This document shows positions 27,498 to 36,097 of a DNA stretch of 64,000 bases, one piece after another. Location of the stretch: contig NZ_JANRHH010000052.1 in NCBI RefSeq assembly GCF_030433435.1, positions 41,771-105,770 of the forward strand, read 5' to 3'. The notes beneath the pieces were generated by a model. The model searched no databases. It saw only the letters and a list, made by a program, of their open reading frames with translations, and had not been told where the DNA came from. Source of the DNA: Polycladomyces subterraneus. GTDB taxonomy: Bacteria; Bacillota; Bacilli; Thermoactinomycetales; JIR-001. The translations under genes were made by a program, and so were the position numbers. How positions within the stretch are numbered: the first letter of the stretch is position 1; each line of letters begins with the position of its first letter.

Positions 27498-27521
27498 CTC
27501 ATAAACGATCTCTTCTGAGAC
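27496..27521. repeat. GTCTCA hairpin repeat
   Basis: GTCTCA...TGAGAC with ACGATC in the loop; a longer, perfect relative (GTCTCAAAAA/TTTTTGAGAC around CGATCC) occurs at 35858-35883. The rest of 27522-27700 holds no supported gene. Confidence 0.5.
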
Positions 27522-27710
27522 GTTCGAAGAAAAGGTGCGGCAGCGTCGGAGAGGCTACCTCCGACAGATACCCCACAAAGGGGTGTTTCGATTTTCCTTG
27601 CCAGACCCAACCATGACTAGATGAGCCCCGACTAACCTTTTAATACCCTACCCAGCCCAGTTGTGTAGATCGAAAAAGTTCTTCCTTGCCAATAGAGAAT
27701 ACAGCTCAAC

Positions 27711-27896
27711 ATGGGGAATTTTGCGTATACGGGTTGGGATACTGTAAGTGCACATGAGATAGGACATACTTTTGGGTTGGATGATTTGACTAATCCCGGA
27801 TATGCTAATGAGCTCAATCTAATGTGGGGTCAAGATACATTATACCCCAGAAGTGTGACGACTAAAGATATGAACGGCTTTAATTGGGTATATTAA
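27711..27896 (+). pseudogene. Metzincin-type zinc metalloprotease, C-terminal fragment
   Basis: Sixty-one codons containing AHEIGHTFGLDDL, the HExxHxxGxxD zinc-binding motif of matrixin-like (M10) proteases. Everything N-terminal to 13 residues before the motif is missing; an in-frame TAG lies a few codons upstream and no ribosome site is seen. The start shown is only the first Met. The gene that follows encodes an exported protein, so the pair may once have formed a secreted system. Confidence 0.7.
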
Positions 27897-27909
27897 AGGA
27901 AGATTTAAG

Positions 27910-28464
27910 ATGAAGAAACAATTTGCTATCTATGCGATTCTATTTGCAATAATAATAGGGGTCACCATATCGTATATAAACCTGAATCACTCAAATAAAA
28001 AAATGGAAGCTAATAATGGAGAAATCAGAATGTTCATGAGTGCAACATGGCCACATGTCACAGAAAAACAACTTTTGGACTCTGATATCATTGCACTTGG
28101 CGAAGTAAAGGGCGTGGAGAAGGAATACACACTTCATCGCGATATACCTTTTTCCGATTTTCGGTTTCATGTAATCAAATATATCAAAGCACCTGAGAAT
28201 CAGTCTGCTCCAAAAGAATTGATCATTACCCAAGACGGTAACAGCAAACTTCAACTGAGTGGTTATCCATTATTAAAGCAGGGACAAAAGTATCTTTTGT
28301 ATTTAGAGGAAAAAGAATATAAAGGGAAAAAATATCTCACGATAGTTGGTGGTCCCGCCGGACTGTTTCTCATCGACAATGAGAAAATAAAAAATGTACA
28401 TGATCCAAAGTGGGTATTTTTAAATCAATATCTAGATGAGCTTCAACATAAACTTAAACCTTAA
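27910..28464 (+). CDS. Exported or membrane-anchored protein, unknown
   Basis: A 184-residue protein, ATG 27910 after AAAGGAAG. An N-terminal hydrophobic segment (IYAILFAIIIGVTISYINL) acts as signal or anchor. The rest is a soluble domain (ALGEVKGVEKEY, YPLLKQGQKYLLYLEE) of a type often found near metzincin genes in Bacilli. No enzymatic motif seen. It lies 14 bases after the protease fragment. Confidence 0.65.
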   Translation: MKKQFAIYAILFAIIIGVTISYINLNHSNKKMEANNGEIRMFMSATWPHVTEKQLLDSDIIALGEVKGVEKEYTLHRDIPFSDFRFHVIKYIKAPENQSAPKELIITQDGNSKLQLSGYPLLKQGQKYLLYLEEKEYKGKKYLTIVGGPAGLFLIDNEKIKNVHDPKWVFLNQYLDELQHKLKP

Positions 28465-28513
28465 AGGATATAACGGGTAAGCAGGAAACCTACTGAAATG
28501 CGGAGTTCTGATC

Positions 28514-28545
28514 TAGGGGTGTTGGGGAGAGACACCCCTATTTTC
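28514..28545 (+). terminator. Intrinsic terminator
   Basis: TAGGGGTGT/ACACCCCTA stem followed by TTTTCC. The 250 bases after it contain no supported gene. Confidence 0.7.
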
Positions 28546-28791
28546 CTCTCTCCTTTGGTCGCCCTCTGTTGGAAGCGGTACGGGAAGATGTGCAGCGCCT
28601 ATGATCTTCGGCACCGGGGTATGTGATGGCCGAAAAAGTGCTCGGGGCACTATAGATATCCGAACCGGCTCAAGGGTGGGTTGATTGATCGTTTTGTTTC
28701 CGAGTCTCATAACGCCTATAAACGGTCACTATTGAGACTTTTCGATGGAACCCTTGTGGTTACCGCAAACCTGCTCGAATTAACCCGTAGT

Positions 28792-29421
28792 TCATTGCAA
28801 ATAAGGTTTGAGAATCGATCCGATGTGCGGATACAACCGGCCTGTATTGTCGTCCAGATAAGCTTGGCCGCTCGAAACCTCTGTATAATACATCATGTAA
28901 CGTATTCCCGGATACCTCGAAGATACAAAGGAGAGTTGCCTAACTTTCCTGATCTTCCCCTTTACTTCTCCCTTCGAAAATTTTCCCATGGTAATCTTGT
29001 TAACAATCTGATCAATCACCTTTTGATTTTTGATCGAAGTTTCATCGGTGAACAAACTGAGAATCGGAGTCGTATCCTCGATGAGTATTTTGTTGGGAGA
29101 TAGTACTTTAAGACTGATTCCTTTTTTGGATGTATAGACAGTGGGAGTTCCTTCAAACACGGTGGCCAACCATTCCTCCGACAATCCCTTTATCCGATAT
29201 ACCACCATGTTTTCCGATTTCAATCGTCCGATGGGTTCCCCCAATTGCGATTCCGGTACGCCCAACAACGCTTGTGCTACATATACTTTGCCTTTGTAGA
29301 CGAACGAATGTCCAAGGTCATTAGACTGTATCAAAGGGAGATGGCGATCGTCCTGACTCAGGTATTCGGTGCAACCCACAAGGAATAAGAACAAGAGCAA
29401 AATGATGGAACACTTCCTCAT
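28792..29421 (-). CDS. Lipoprotein of unknown function
   Basis: A 209-residue protein. ATG 29421 follows GAGGGAAG; the lipobox LVGC ends a short signal sequence (ILLLFLFLVGC). The mature part has no motif I recognise (LIQSNDLGHSFVYKGKVYVA, later PGIRYMMYYTEVSSGQAYLD). It is divergent from the truncated secreted protein at 29527 and shares its AT-rich upstream region. Confidence 0.7.
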   Translation of the reverse strand: MRKCSIILLLFLFLVGCTEYLSQDDRHLPLIQSNDLGHSFVYKGKVYVAQALLGVPESQLGEPIGRLKSENMVVYRIKGLSEEWLATVFEGTPTVYTSKKGISLKVLSPNKILIEDTTPILSLFTDETSIKNQKVIDQIVNKITMGKFSKGEVKGKIRKVRQLSFVSSRYPGIRYMMYYTEVSSGQAYLDDNTGRLYPHIGSILKPYLQ

Positions 29422-29526
29422 GATTCTTCCCTCACTTAAATTTACAATTTTTTTATTTATTTTCGATCTATTATGTATATAATTTATGTACACAATTATG
29501 TTTACACCTATAAGGAGGAATGTCAA

Positions 29527-29697
29527 TTGAAAAAATTACTCTCCCTTTTATCCGTTGCCTTGGTCTTTTCATTATTTCTGCTTGCCGTTCTCCCCACGGT
29601 GAAAGCCGCATATATCAATGAACAAACCATTTCCGGCAATCTCTCGGTTACGGTACATTTCAAACCGGAACATGCTGATGGGGTAAAAGAGTGGCTG
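29527..29697 (+). pseudogene. Secreted protein, truncated after ~57 codons
   Basis: TTG 29527 follows AAGGAGG. A clear signal peptide (LLSLLSVALVFSLFLLAVLP then TVKA) precedes ~30 mature residues (INEQTISGNLSVTVHFKPEH). Near 29697 the frame runs into the reverse complement of a resolvase gene, so its true 3' part is gone. Confidence 0.65.
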
Positions 29698-30223
29698 CGC
29701 TTGCGCATATCTCTTTCACTGTCTTTTCCGCCTTCTGATACAGCTCAATCGCATGATTCATCCCCGGATGTTCTTCTGTATACTTCCTGATTCTTCCCCT
29801 GTACTTGCCTGCCTTCTTCGCTCGCTCGATCCCGACACGTTGACGCTCAAGCATAAGTTCCCGTTCAAACTCAGCGAATCCCGCGAACATGGTCAGCATT
29901 AATTTGCCGGTAGGGGTGGAAATGTCTATCTGCATACCCCCGAAATTTAACACGACCATAGCCACGCCTTTGTCGTTCAGTTTCTTAGCGATATTGAGCG
30001 CGTCCACGGTGGAGCGAGCAAATCGGTCCAACTTAGTAAATACGATTTTATCGCCTGTTTGCGCGGTCTCGATTAGCCGCATAAGCTCCCGGCGATCGTC
30101 TGCTGATATACCGCTTACTTTCTCCTGGTAGATTACTTCGCAACCATACCGTTTCAATTCCTCGATCTGCGGCGTTATGTCTTGGTGATTGGTCGATACA
30201 CGGGCATAGCCATAAACCGTCAT
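29660..30223 (-). CDS. Serine recombinase (resolvase), lacking the C-terminal HTH
   Basis: A 187-codon frame starting at ATG 30223 (AGGAGGAT upstream). The catalytic domain is complete: YARVS with the nucleophile Ser, LDRFARS, and the long E helix FAEFERELMLERQRVGIERA. The tail KYTEEHPGMNHAIELYQKAE, then KTVKEICA matches resolvase C-termini, but the last ~20 residues of the DNA-binding helix-turn-helix are replaced by read-through into the truncated secreted gene. It is probably unable to bind its site. Upstream GGGACATGTTATTGGGACG repeats may be its former res site. Confidence 0.75.
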   Translation of the reverse strand: MTVYGYARVSTNHQDITPQIEELKRYGCEVIYQEKVSGISADDRRELMRLIETAQTGDKIVFTKLDRFARSTVDALNIAKKLNDKGVAMVVLNFGGMQIDISTPTGKLMLTMFAGFAEFERELMLERQRVGIERAKKAGKYRGRIRKYTEEHPGMNHAIELYQKAEKTVKEICASAATLLPHQHVPV

Positions 30224-30324
30224 TATGTATCCTCCTGTTGCGTTATATATTTTGGGACATGTTATTGGGACGCTATGGAGTCTTATCTTATCGAGGTTGC
30301 CCGAGTGTGTCAATAGACCATGGC

Positions 30325-30384
30325 CTATTGGGATTGTCCCTACCATACCTGACTACACCTGGAGCCACTCTGCAAAAGAGTGGT
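30325..30384 (-). repeat. ~60-bp dispersed repeat, left copy
   Basis: About 90% identical, in opposite orientation, to 35761-35821. It contains GGGATTGTCC, TACCATACCTGAC and an AGCCACT...AGAGTGGT hairpin. Confidence 0.75.
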
Positions 30385-30395
30385 TTCCGTTCCCC

Positions 30396-30465
30396 GATTA
30401 TCTCCGTCTATCTTTCTGCACATTCTCCCAATCTATGTACAAACCCAGCGGTTTCCGCTGGGTTA
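30396..30465. repeat. Duplicated terminator-like segment, copy 1
   Basis: Shares CTCYGTCTATCTTTCT, CTCCCA and TACAAACCCAG with 30581-30654 and ends in the hairpin AACCCAGCGG/CCGCTGGGTT. Confidence 0.65.
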
Positions 30466-30580
30466 TAAGAAAGGAGATAAAGTTGGGTTCGACTGGCTAC
30501 GGCTGGCTACGGCTGCCCGCCACCTAATATATTTTATGTAAATGTTTGGAAACGATGATAGGGTTTAGCCTGTTTTCTCC

Positions 30581-30654
30581 GTGATCTCTGTCTATCTTTC
30601 TCCACTTTCTCCCAAAACTATATACAAACCCAGGGCTTTTACCCTGGGTTTGTA
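30581..30654 (-). repeat. Duplicated terminator-like segment, copy 2
   Basis: Same segment as 30396-30465 with a different stem, AACCCAGGG/CCCTGGGTT. On the minus strand it lies 40 bases beyond the YjcZ-like gene and may terminate it. Confidence 0.65.
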
Positions 30655-30693
30655 TCACCCAACATAAGTTGGGCTCATTGTGTGTAAATCCTG

Positions 30694-30816
30694 TTAGAAA
30701 CCAAATCCAACGCCGGCAAAAACAAAAATTGTTGCGATTACCAACAGGAAAATCAACAAGCGACGCAATCCGAAACCAAAATGATGGAAACCACCAAATC
30801 CGCCGAATCCGCTCAT
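30694..30816 (-). CDS. YjcZ-like small sporulation membrane peptide
   Basis: Forty residues from ATG 30816 (SD GGAGG eight bases upstream). A Gly/Phe-rich head (MSGFGGFGGFHHFGFG) precedes one hydrophobic helix (LLIFLLVIATIFVFAGVGF). This matches the YjcZ family of short Gly-rich peptides made by spore-formers, usually under sporulation sigma factors. Function in spores is unclear. Confidence 0.65.
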   Translation of the reverse strand: MSGFGGFGGFHHFGFGLRRLLIFLLVIATIFVFAGVGFGF

Positions 30817-31008
30817 AATATAAACCTCCATTCATGTAATTTCGCTTTAGACTATTCATTGATCCATACTGTAGAGACGGCGCGTGCATAGTTAGTCAAA
30901 ATTAACGAACGCCCGCCTTTAGTTAGTCAGTAAATATGTCAGTAAAAAATGACTGTAATACAGGTTGAACCCACTAATTTCAAGAGAAAAAACCGCGCCG
31001 AAAAAAGC

Positions 31009-31156
31009 CAACTTGTTTCTGCTATCAACATACCTTCTTTTTTCTCTCCTCCCCTTACCCCGCCGAGACGGTCGCCCGCAGCACGCCGCGGCCACCCGTT
31101 CGGCCCCTCCTAACCCCGAGCCCGGGGGCTCGGCCCCGGGCTCTTCCCCCTTAGTT
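31009..31156 (-). repeat. GC-rich structured element, copy 3
   Basis: Read on the minus strand it has GAGCCCGGGGCCGAGCCCCC then GGGCT (hairpin 1), GCCGAACGGGTGGCCGCGGC ... GCGACCGTCTCGGC (hairpin 2), an A-rich segment and AGAAACAAGTTG. It matches 38925-39081 over almost its whole length in inverted orientation. Its 5' end overlaps the stop codon of the transglutaminase-like gene. Confidence 0.8.
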
Positions 31157-31768
31157 ATTTCCCTGATGACGTGGGTTGGAGGTACATTTCGATTGTGCCA
31201 ACGCTGCGATGCACGCTTCGCGTATCTCCCACACTTCTCTCCAGTCCTTGATTGGCACGCCTGGGGATGTCACCCAGTGTTTCAAATAATCTTGATGAAA
31301 CCGTATCTTTTCCTCCCCGATTCCTTCGGGTGCAATCTCTTTTTCCACCAGGAATGAAAGGGCGGTCCCGTTCGTTGGCACGGTCAAACGCGTGAAGTCC
31401 AGATACCGCTCACTCAGCCGCAAATAACAATGCGCTTCCGGGATCTCCTTGAAGCCGTGTTTCTCCAACACCCTGCCAACTCCGGGTGTGTTGGTTTCAT
31501 TCATCAAATAGATACCGACCATCAACCGAACGGGAATGTTGTTTTCCTTCGCCAACATGGCCAACAGTGCGTGCTTCGTACTACATGTCCCTTTCCCCTC
31601 GCGCAAGACCGACCGCGCATCCGCCCGGTCTACATTCCGCCCGTACGGCAACGACTGCACATAAAGGGCGGCTTCCCGGAACGTCCGTACACCCAAAGAC
31701 TGAAACTCACGGGACACTTCCCCCACAGGTCGCAGGCAAAAATCCAACCAGTGTTCAGAGGTTTTCAT
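31151..31768 (-). CDS. Transglutaminase-like (papain-fold) protein of unknown function
   Basis: A 205-residue protein. A possible catalytic triad is in the right order: Cys in GKGTCSTKHALL, His in EAHCYLRL and Asp in RYLDFTRL, as in the transglutaminase-like superfamily. ATG 31768 has only GAGGGA upstream, very close. No signal peptide, so probably cytosolic. The stop codon lies inside the GC-rich repeat, which suggests the repeat joined the gene's 3' end. Confidence 0.65.
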   Translation of the reverse strand: MKTSEHWLDFCLRPVGEVSREFQSLGVRTFREAALYVQSLPYGRNVDRADARSVLREGKGTCSTKHALLAMLAKENNIPVRLMVGIYLMNETNTPGVGRVLEKHGFKEIPEAHCYLRLSERYLDFTRLTVPTNGTALSFLVEKEIAPEGIGEEKIRFHQDYLKHWVTSPGVPIKDWREVWEIREACIAALAQSKCTSNPRHQGNN

Positions 31769-31788
31769 TCCCTCACACCCTAATAGTC

Positions 31789-32138
31789 GATATCTCCTAT
31801 TTTTGGCTTGAATTCGATAATGACACAGAACCAACACGAGTTTTGGAACGGAAATTCCGCCAATACGTTTATGCCCTGACTCTCACTAACAACACAGATC
31901 CGGTTGTGTGGGTAGCATAAATGAAAAGCGTAAACGGTACCTAGCTGAACAGTGGAAGATAGTGAAAACAGTTAGCTATGAAGATAGAGATGATTTGCCT
32001 GAAATGTATTTCTTTGTGGAAGGGGAAGATGGATTGCCGCCTATACTAGCGAATATCAATTGGTGGAACGGTTCGGACCTTATTGGTAGTGTCAATAAAA
32101 ACCCCTACTTTTTATTAAGGGGTTCAATCTTCGTATAA
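31789..32138 (+). pseudogene. Replication-relaxation-like protein, frameshifted C-terminal fragment
   Basis: One frame reads YFWLEFDNDTEPTRVLERKF then RQYVYAL...PVVWVA and stops at 31920; the next frame takes over with SINEKRKRYLAEQWKIVKTV and MYFFVEGEDGLP. The E.D..T......K...Y pattern resembles Replic_Relax proteins of plasmids and conjugative elements. No start is present. Assignment is tentative. Confidence 0.4.
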
Positions 32139-32381
32139 TGGCTTTAAGAAAAGCGATTCGACGAATATCGGTCGTGGCCGATCTTTGCCGTCATTGTTCA
32201 GTATCAAAGGATATTCGATCGTATTAAGTTCTTTCGTTCCCTTTTTATTACCTTGATCCCCCGGTTTAATCACGCCGCATCCCTCACTTTTCAAACGGAA
32301 TTCGAGCGCCACCGAAACCAATCGATCATATTGTCTGTCATCCCAATCGACATAATCGTTTTCTCTTTCGATGCTATCCAA
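32124..32381 (-). CDS. Small hypothetical protein
   Basis: Eighty-five residues from TTG 32381 with AGGA seven bases upstream. Hydrophilic, no motif, ends FVESLFLKPLYED. It may be a fragment of a larger gene. Only the ribosome site and an acceptable composition support it. Confidence 0.35.
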   Translation of the reverse strand: MDSIERENDYVDWDDRQYDRLVSVALEFRLKSEGCGVIKPGDQGNKKGTKELNTIEYPLILNNDGKDRPRPIFVESLFLKPLYED

Positions 32382-32443
32382 TTCCCCTTCCTATCGTACA
32401 ATATGGGTTTAGCTGGTGTAACAGCAAAAGCTGCATTTAACCC

Positions 32444-32830
32444 TTAATTTATTTGTGTATAGCCAAACCCCTTGTATACAATTTGATACTGACTTTTGAG
32501 ACCGAAAGAAAGCCCCTTACCGACATCAAAAAAAGACACGGCCACGGCTCCGCCGCCGGTTCGTTTCACGGCATCCAATGACTGATAGGTGACGGTGTCT
32601 CCCCCGATGGATCTGAGCAAGGTGTTCCCCGGGAAGATATCGCGATAGTCTTCTCCGGCCAAAACACGCTCCAAGCGAGGAAACGGTTCCACCGCGAATA
32701 AGCGGGGAATGTTCTCCACCCCTTTCCACTCCAGCGCTTCTCGAAACCCCTCCCAAATTCCCCACAACAAATCTCCCCGTGAGCAGGGGACGATTATGGG
32801 GTAAGTCCGAGATAAGTCCAAAAGCGGCAT
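32444..32830 (-). pseudogene. PLP-dependent threonine-synthase-like enzyme, internal fragment
   Basis: The stretch YPIIVPCSRGDLLWGIWEGF, then PRLFAVEPFPRL and LLRSIGGDTVTYQSLDA matches the second half of threonine-synthase/cysteate-synthase-type fold II enzymes. The N-terminal half with the PLP lysine is missing, and the C-terminus ends in an unrelated tail. A hairpin (CCAGG/CCTGG near 32860) lies immediately upstream. Not functional. Confidence 0.6.
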
Positions 32831-32968
32831 GATAGATGGATAAAAAAAGGTAAGTGTCCAGGGATACTGTTCCTGGGCATTTATTCGATTAGCAAACGGG
32901 TTGAGGGGTAGAACTAGGTGAATACGGAAAGTCCCCCTTCAGGAAGAAGGAGGACTGGAGGACTGCTC

Positions 32969-33619
32969 TTATTTTGCATTTTCTTTGCTGAATGTTTTTA
33001 TCCATTTGAGAAGTTCACCTTTAAGTTGTACCTTGGCATCTTCTTCGGAGATACCCTTCACTTTCATCAGTTTTTTGATCATGGATTTTTTTGTAAGAGT
33101 GACAGTGTAGTGTAAATCATTATGCATGAATTGCAAGGAGACCACACCAGGAGCATCTTCTAGCCAACCTTCACCAAATGGAAGCTGAACCTTTTCTCCT
33201 AATCTAGGACCTGCCCATTCGACTTTTTTACCATCGTCAGTGATCATTTGCCTGACTTCCAGGGAAGCATAAGAAGAAGGTTTTTGTGGGTTTTGGTTTT
33301 TATCATGAAAGATTGCTTCCAGAGTGGTGGTATATGGATATTCAGGATTCGTTACCACTGCGAAGTAACTGACGTCCAGTCCTTGTACAGGAGCTTGTGC
33401 TGGAAGCATAAGTTCCTTTTTCAAGACGCTCGGCATTTTTGCAATGGTATCACTTTTAGAAGTAGCATGAAATGCAAGTCCAGTGGTTTCTTGTGATATA
33501 CGATCAGCATAGGCGACAGGAGGATCAGGATTTATCAAATAGTGATACCCCATGTAACTTCCAGCACCTAATGTGATTCCAAGTATAGAGGCAGTGACTA
33601 CCTTCACCCATGTTTTCAT
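32969..33619 (-). CDS. Membrane-anchored extracytoplasmic protein, unknown
   Basis: A 216-residue protein, ATG 33619 after AGAGGGA. An N-terminal hydrophobic helix (VVTASILGITLGAGSYMGYH) anchors a soluble domain with AYADRISQETTG, LPFGEGWLEDAPGVVSLQFM and a basic tail. No family recognised. Confidence 0.65.
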   Translation of the reverse strand: MKTWVKVVTASILGITLGAGSYMGYHYLINPDPPVAYADRISQETTGLAFHATSKSDTIAKMPSVLKKELMLPAQAPVQGLDVSYFAVVTNPEYPYTTTLEAIFHDKNQNPQKPSSYASLEVRQMITDDGKKVEWAGPRLGEKVQLPFGEGWLEDAPGVVSLQFMHNDLHYTVTLTKKSMIKKLMKVKGISEEDAKVQLKGELLKWIKTFSKENAK

Positions 33620-33772
33620 TTCGAATCCCTCTTTTCTAAATGATTAGTAGTGGCGATACTTATTGATTTGCACTCTGAAAATATCCGAATATGCATCCCA
33701 AATTTCTTGGTGTGTTGATGTTTGATAGGTACTCCACCACAACGCATTCTCCTTCTATTGAATAATGTCCAA

Positions 33773-33816
33773 GAACGGGTGGCCGCGACGCCGCCGTGAG
33801 CGACCGTTTCGGCAGG
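33773..33816 (+). repeat. GC-rich structured element, copy 2 (short)
   Basis: GAACGGGTGGCCGCG...GCGACCGTTTCGGC matches hairpin 2 of the long copies; hairpin 1 and the A-rich tail are absent. The rest of 33620-34000 holds one more repeat (33839-33860) and no gene. Confidence 0.65.
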
Positions 33817-33838
33817 TAATTCGGTGTCTCAATAGACC

Positions 33839-33860
33839 AAGCCCATATGGGACATAGATC
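33839..33860 (+). repeat. 22-bp repeat
   Basis: Identical to 35824-35845 (contains GCCCATATGGGACATAGATC). It is preceded by GTGTCTCAATAGACC, related to 30306-30320. Confidence 0.7.
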
Positions 33861-34021
33861 TTTGTATACGCTGAAAACTCACCGAGGTACAAATACAGCC
33901 CTTTTCTTATCTTGATTGCCATTTAAAAGAAACAAAGGAAAATTATTTTTGGACACAAAATCAAACTCACATTCGAATGATATTTATGCAAGCCCATTTT
34001 CTTCAGAAAGGAGAGTCATTT

Positions 34022-34939
34022 TTGAAGAAACTACACCTGTTGGTCTCCTTTAGTTTGGCATGCTCCGTCTTCTTCTTTCCTCTAGTTGCACATGCCGCTC
34101 CTACTCAAACTCGACTTGTCTTCCATCAAGCAAGCTCAGGAACACATCCAAGCCCAGAAGGAGACCCGATCCCAAACGACGATGTGTTTACCGTTAAACC
34201 AGATGGAACAGGCGAAACTCAACTTACCTCGATGCAAAGTACAACATATGATGGTGAACTTTCTCCAGATGGAACGAAATTACTTTTCACCTATTACGAT
34301 TTAGCAGCAAACAAACCTGTCACAGCTGTTGCGAACGCAGATGGAACCAATGTTCAGGTAATCTCAGATGCTACTGATGCATCTTGGACCCCGGATGGAA
34401 ATATCATTGCAGTTCAGTCGATCTATGATCCGGCAACTAGCACTACCACCCAGGATATTGTATTGATGAATTCAGATGGAACAAACGCACGAATCATTAC
34501 CAATCCCGACGATCCAAACGAACGGTATCCATTACTCTCTCCTGATGGAAAAACCATTGCATATTCGGGTAGTGGGCAAATTCAACTCATGAATATCGAT
34601 GGAACCAACAAAAGAGTGGTTCCAAATTCCACAGGTGCAGGGCAATTTGAGTGGTCACCTGACGGTAATAAGTTCCTCTTTGCTACCGATGAGGGCATTG
34701 TAGTCATGAATACAGACGGAAGCGGGAAAACGATTGTGGCGGCACCTGCATCGTCAAGCCAACGACTCATTCAGCCAGTTTGGTCGCCAGATGGCAAAAG
34801 GATCGCTTACCACCTTTATGATTACTCTAATGGAGAACTCCATCAGATCTATACGATCAAACCCGATGGAACTGGAAAAACACTGGTGAAATCCCAGACG
34901 GGCTTTATCAACTTGAGCGACTGGGGAATTATTCAATGA
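34022..34939 (+). CDS. Secreted TolB-like/WD40 (PD40) beta-propeller protein
   Basis: A 305-residue protein. TTG 34022 follows AAAGGAG. Signal peptide: LVSFSLACSVFFFPLVAHA, likely cut after AHA. The mature part has at least five PD40 repeats, each with an xPDG core: SPDGTKLLF, TPDGNIIAV, SPDGKTIAY, SPDGNKFLF and SPDGKRIAY. Such propellers bind partners at or outside the membrane. A terminator follows. Confidence 0.85.
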   Translation: MKKLHLLVSFSLACSVFFFPLVAHAAPTQTRLVFHQASSGTHPSPEGDPIPNDDVFTVKPDGTGETQLTSMQSTTYDGELSPDGTKLLFTYYDLAANKPVTAVANADGTNVQVISDATDASWTPDGNIIAVQSIYDPATSTTTQDIVLMNSDGTNARIITNPDDPNERYPLLSPDGKTIAYSGSGQIQLMNIDGTNKRVVPNSTGAGQFEWSPDGNKFLFATDEGIVVMNTDGSGKTIVAAPASSSQRLIQPVWSPDGKRIAYHLYDYSNGELHQIYTIKPDGTGKTLVKSQTGFINLSDWGIIQ

Positions 34940-34967
34940 GTCTAACTAAATGTTAATATTACAAAGC

Positions 34968-35002
34968 AACCCTCAGCTTGCCAATGCTGGGGGTTGATTT
35001 TT
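34968..35002 (+). terminator. Intrinsic terminator
   Basis: AACCCTCAGC/GCTGGGGGTT stem followed by GATTTTT. Confidence 0.75.
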
Positions 35003-35016
35003 GGAGAGGACGATTC

Positions 35017-35145
35017 ATGTTCGCTCAGGTTCTTCTATCCGCTCCAGAGAAGTTCGATATTCAGGGCTTCTCAACGATCCTCCAGCGAAGTATCATAGTC
35101 GCTGATGTCATGTTTTCCGAACTTGAAGCTTTCTGGATTATATAG
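35017..35145 (+). CDS. Possible 42-residue peptide
   Basis: ATG 35017 with GGAGAGG upstream; MFAQVLLSAPEKFDIQ start. It resembles the first residues of a zinc alcohol dehydrogenase (AVL..PEKFEI) and may be its relic. Weak support. Confidence 0.3.
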   Translation: MFAQVLLSAPEKFDIQGFSTILQRSIIVADVMFSELEAFWII

Positions 35146-35234
35146 CTTGGTTCGGTATGGTGTGATTCGTATATTCCCCTATTTGGGGTATCGCCAGTAA
35201 TTACAAAATCCTACGCTAAGGAGAAGGGTACATT

Positions 35235-35681
35235 ATGTGGAAATGTTATATTGAATTTAAGGTAAACGACGATACAAGGTTCCGACAACTTCAACGTTTT
35301 GTAAAAGACTTTCAACGAGACAGAGACGAAGAAATAAGAGAAACCGTTGATGACAGTAAGTGGTTGGATTACTTTGATGAGAAAATGCTACAGCAATTTT
35401 GGTGGCCAACCGAAAAAGACTGGGAGGAATACACGAGAATTTGGGAATCACTTACTTTTGAAGAAAGACAAAACGACCCAAGACTACAACATCCATGGGA
35501 GTTTACATCTTGGTTAGATTGCATATATACGGGTGAACATAAGCTACTGTCTTGTGAAAAAACGTCTCCAAACCTTGCTCGTTTAGAGTATCTTACGTTG
35601 TCATGGCCCTATGGTAGCGTAGATGCGTTACGACATATTGTTCAAATTTTTGGTTTTGAGATTGTAAGAGAAGAAGTCTGA
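35235..35681 (+). CDS. Hypothetical cytosolic protein
   Basis: A 148-residue acidic, Trp-rich protein, ATG 35235 after AAGGAG. Features: EEIRETVDDSKWLDYFDEKM, QHPWEFTSWLDCIYTGEHKL. No family recognised; the size and composition resemble immunity or small accessory proteins, but this is only an impression. Confidence 0.6.
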   Translation: MWKCYIEFKVNDDTRFRQLQRFVKDFQRDRDEEIRETVDDSKWLDYFDEKMLQQFWWPTEKDWEEYTRIWESLTFEERQNDPRLQHPWEFTSWLDCIYTGEHKLLSCEKTSPNLARLEYLTLSWPYGSVDALRHIVQIFGFEIVREEV

Positions 35682-35760
35682 GTATGATCTTTCCCAATCC
35701 CATACGTCTGATAAAGGGATGAAAAACTGGTCTCGATCCCTTTCGTTTTTGAAACAAGAG

Positions 35761-35845
35761 ACCACTCTTTTGCAAAGTGGCTCCAGATGTGGTCAGGTAT
35801 GGTAAGGACAATCCCGATAGGGTAAGCCCATATGGGACATAGATC
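35761..35845 (+). repeat. ~60-bp dispersed repeat, right copy, plus 22-bp repeat
   Basis: 35761-35821 is the inverted counterpart of 30325-30384; 35824-35845 is identical to 33839-33860. A perfect GTCTCAAAAA/TTTTTGAGAC hairpin follows at 35858-35883. Confidence 0.75.
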
Positions 35846-35940
35846 CTTCGTTGGGAAGTCTCAAAAACGATCCTTTTTGAGACAAGAGAAACCACTCTTT
35901 TGGGGTCACTGGACATTGTACGGTAAGGCGCTCGATGGAC

Positions 35941-35978
35941 AAAAAAACCCGGCTCCCTGTACGCTAAGGGAACCGGGT
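35941..35978 (-). terminator. Terminator after the GNAT gene
   Basis: Stem AACCCGGCTCCC/GGGAACCGGGTT with one mismatch; T-run on the minus strand. It lies 120 bases beyond the GNAT stop. Confidence 0.75.
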
Positions 35979-36097
35979 TATGCAGTTGTTCGCCCACTAC
36001 GGCTATCGCGGCTTGCTTTCGATCTTAGCGATCGTCATGGTGGAGCTGGTATTCCTTGATATGTCTGTAAACCAAGAAGCAAAAAGTGGATACATGG

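Noticed and set aside
28513..28710. Leftward 65-codon frame
   Set aside because: It overlaps an intrinsic terminator, has no ribosome site and has an Arg/Pro-rich composition typical of antisense frames.
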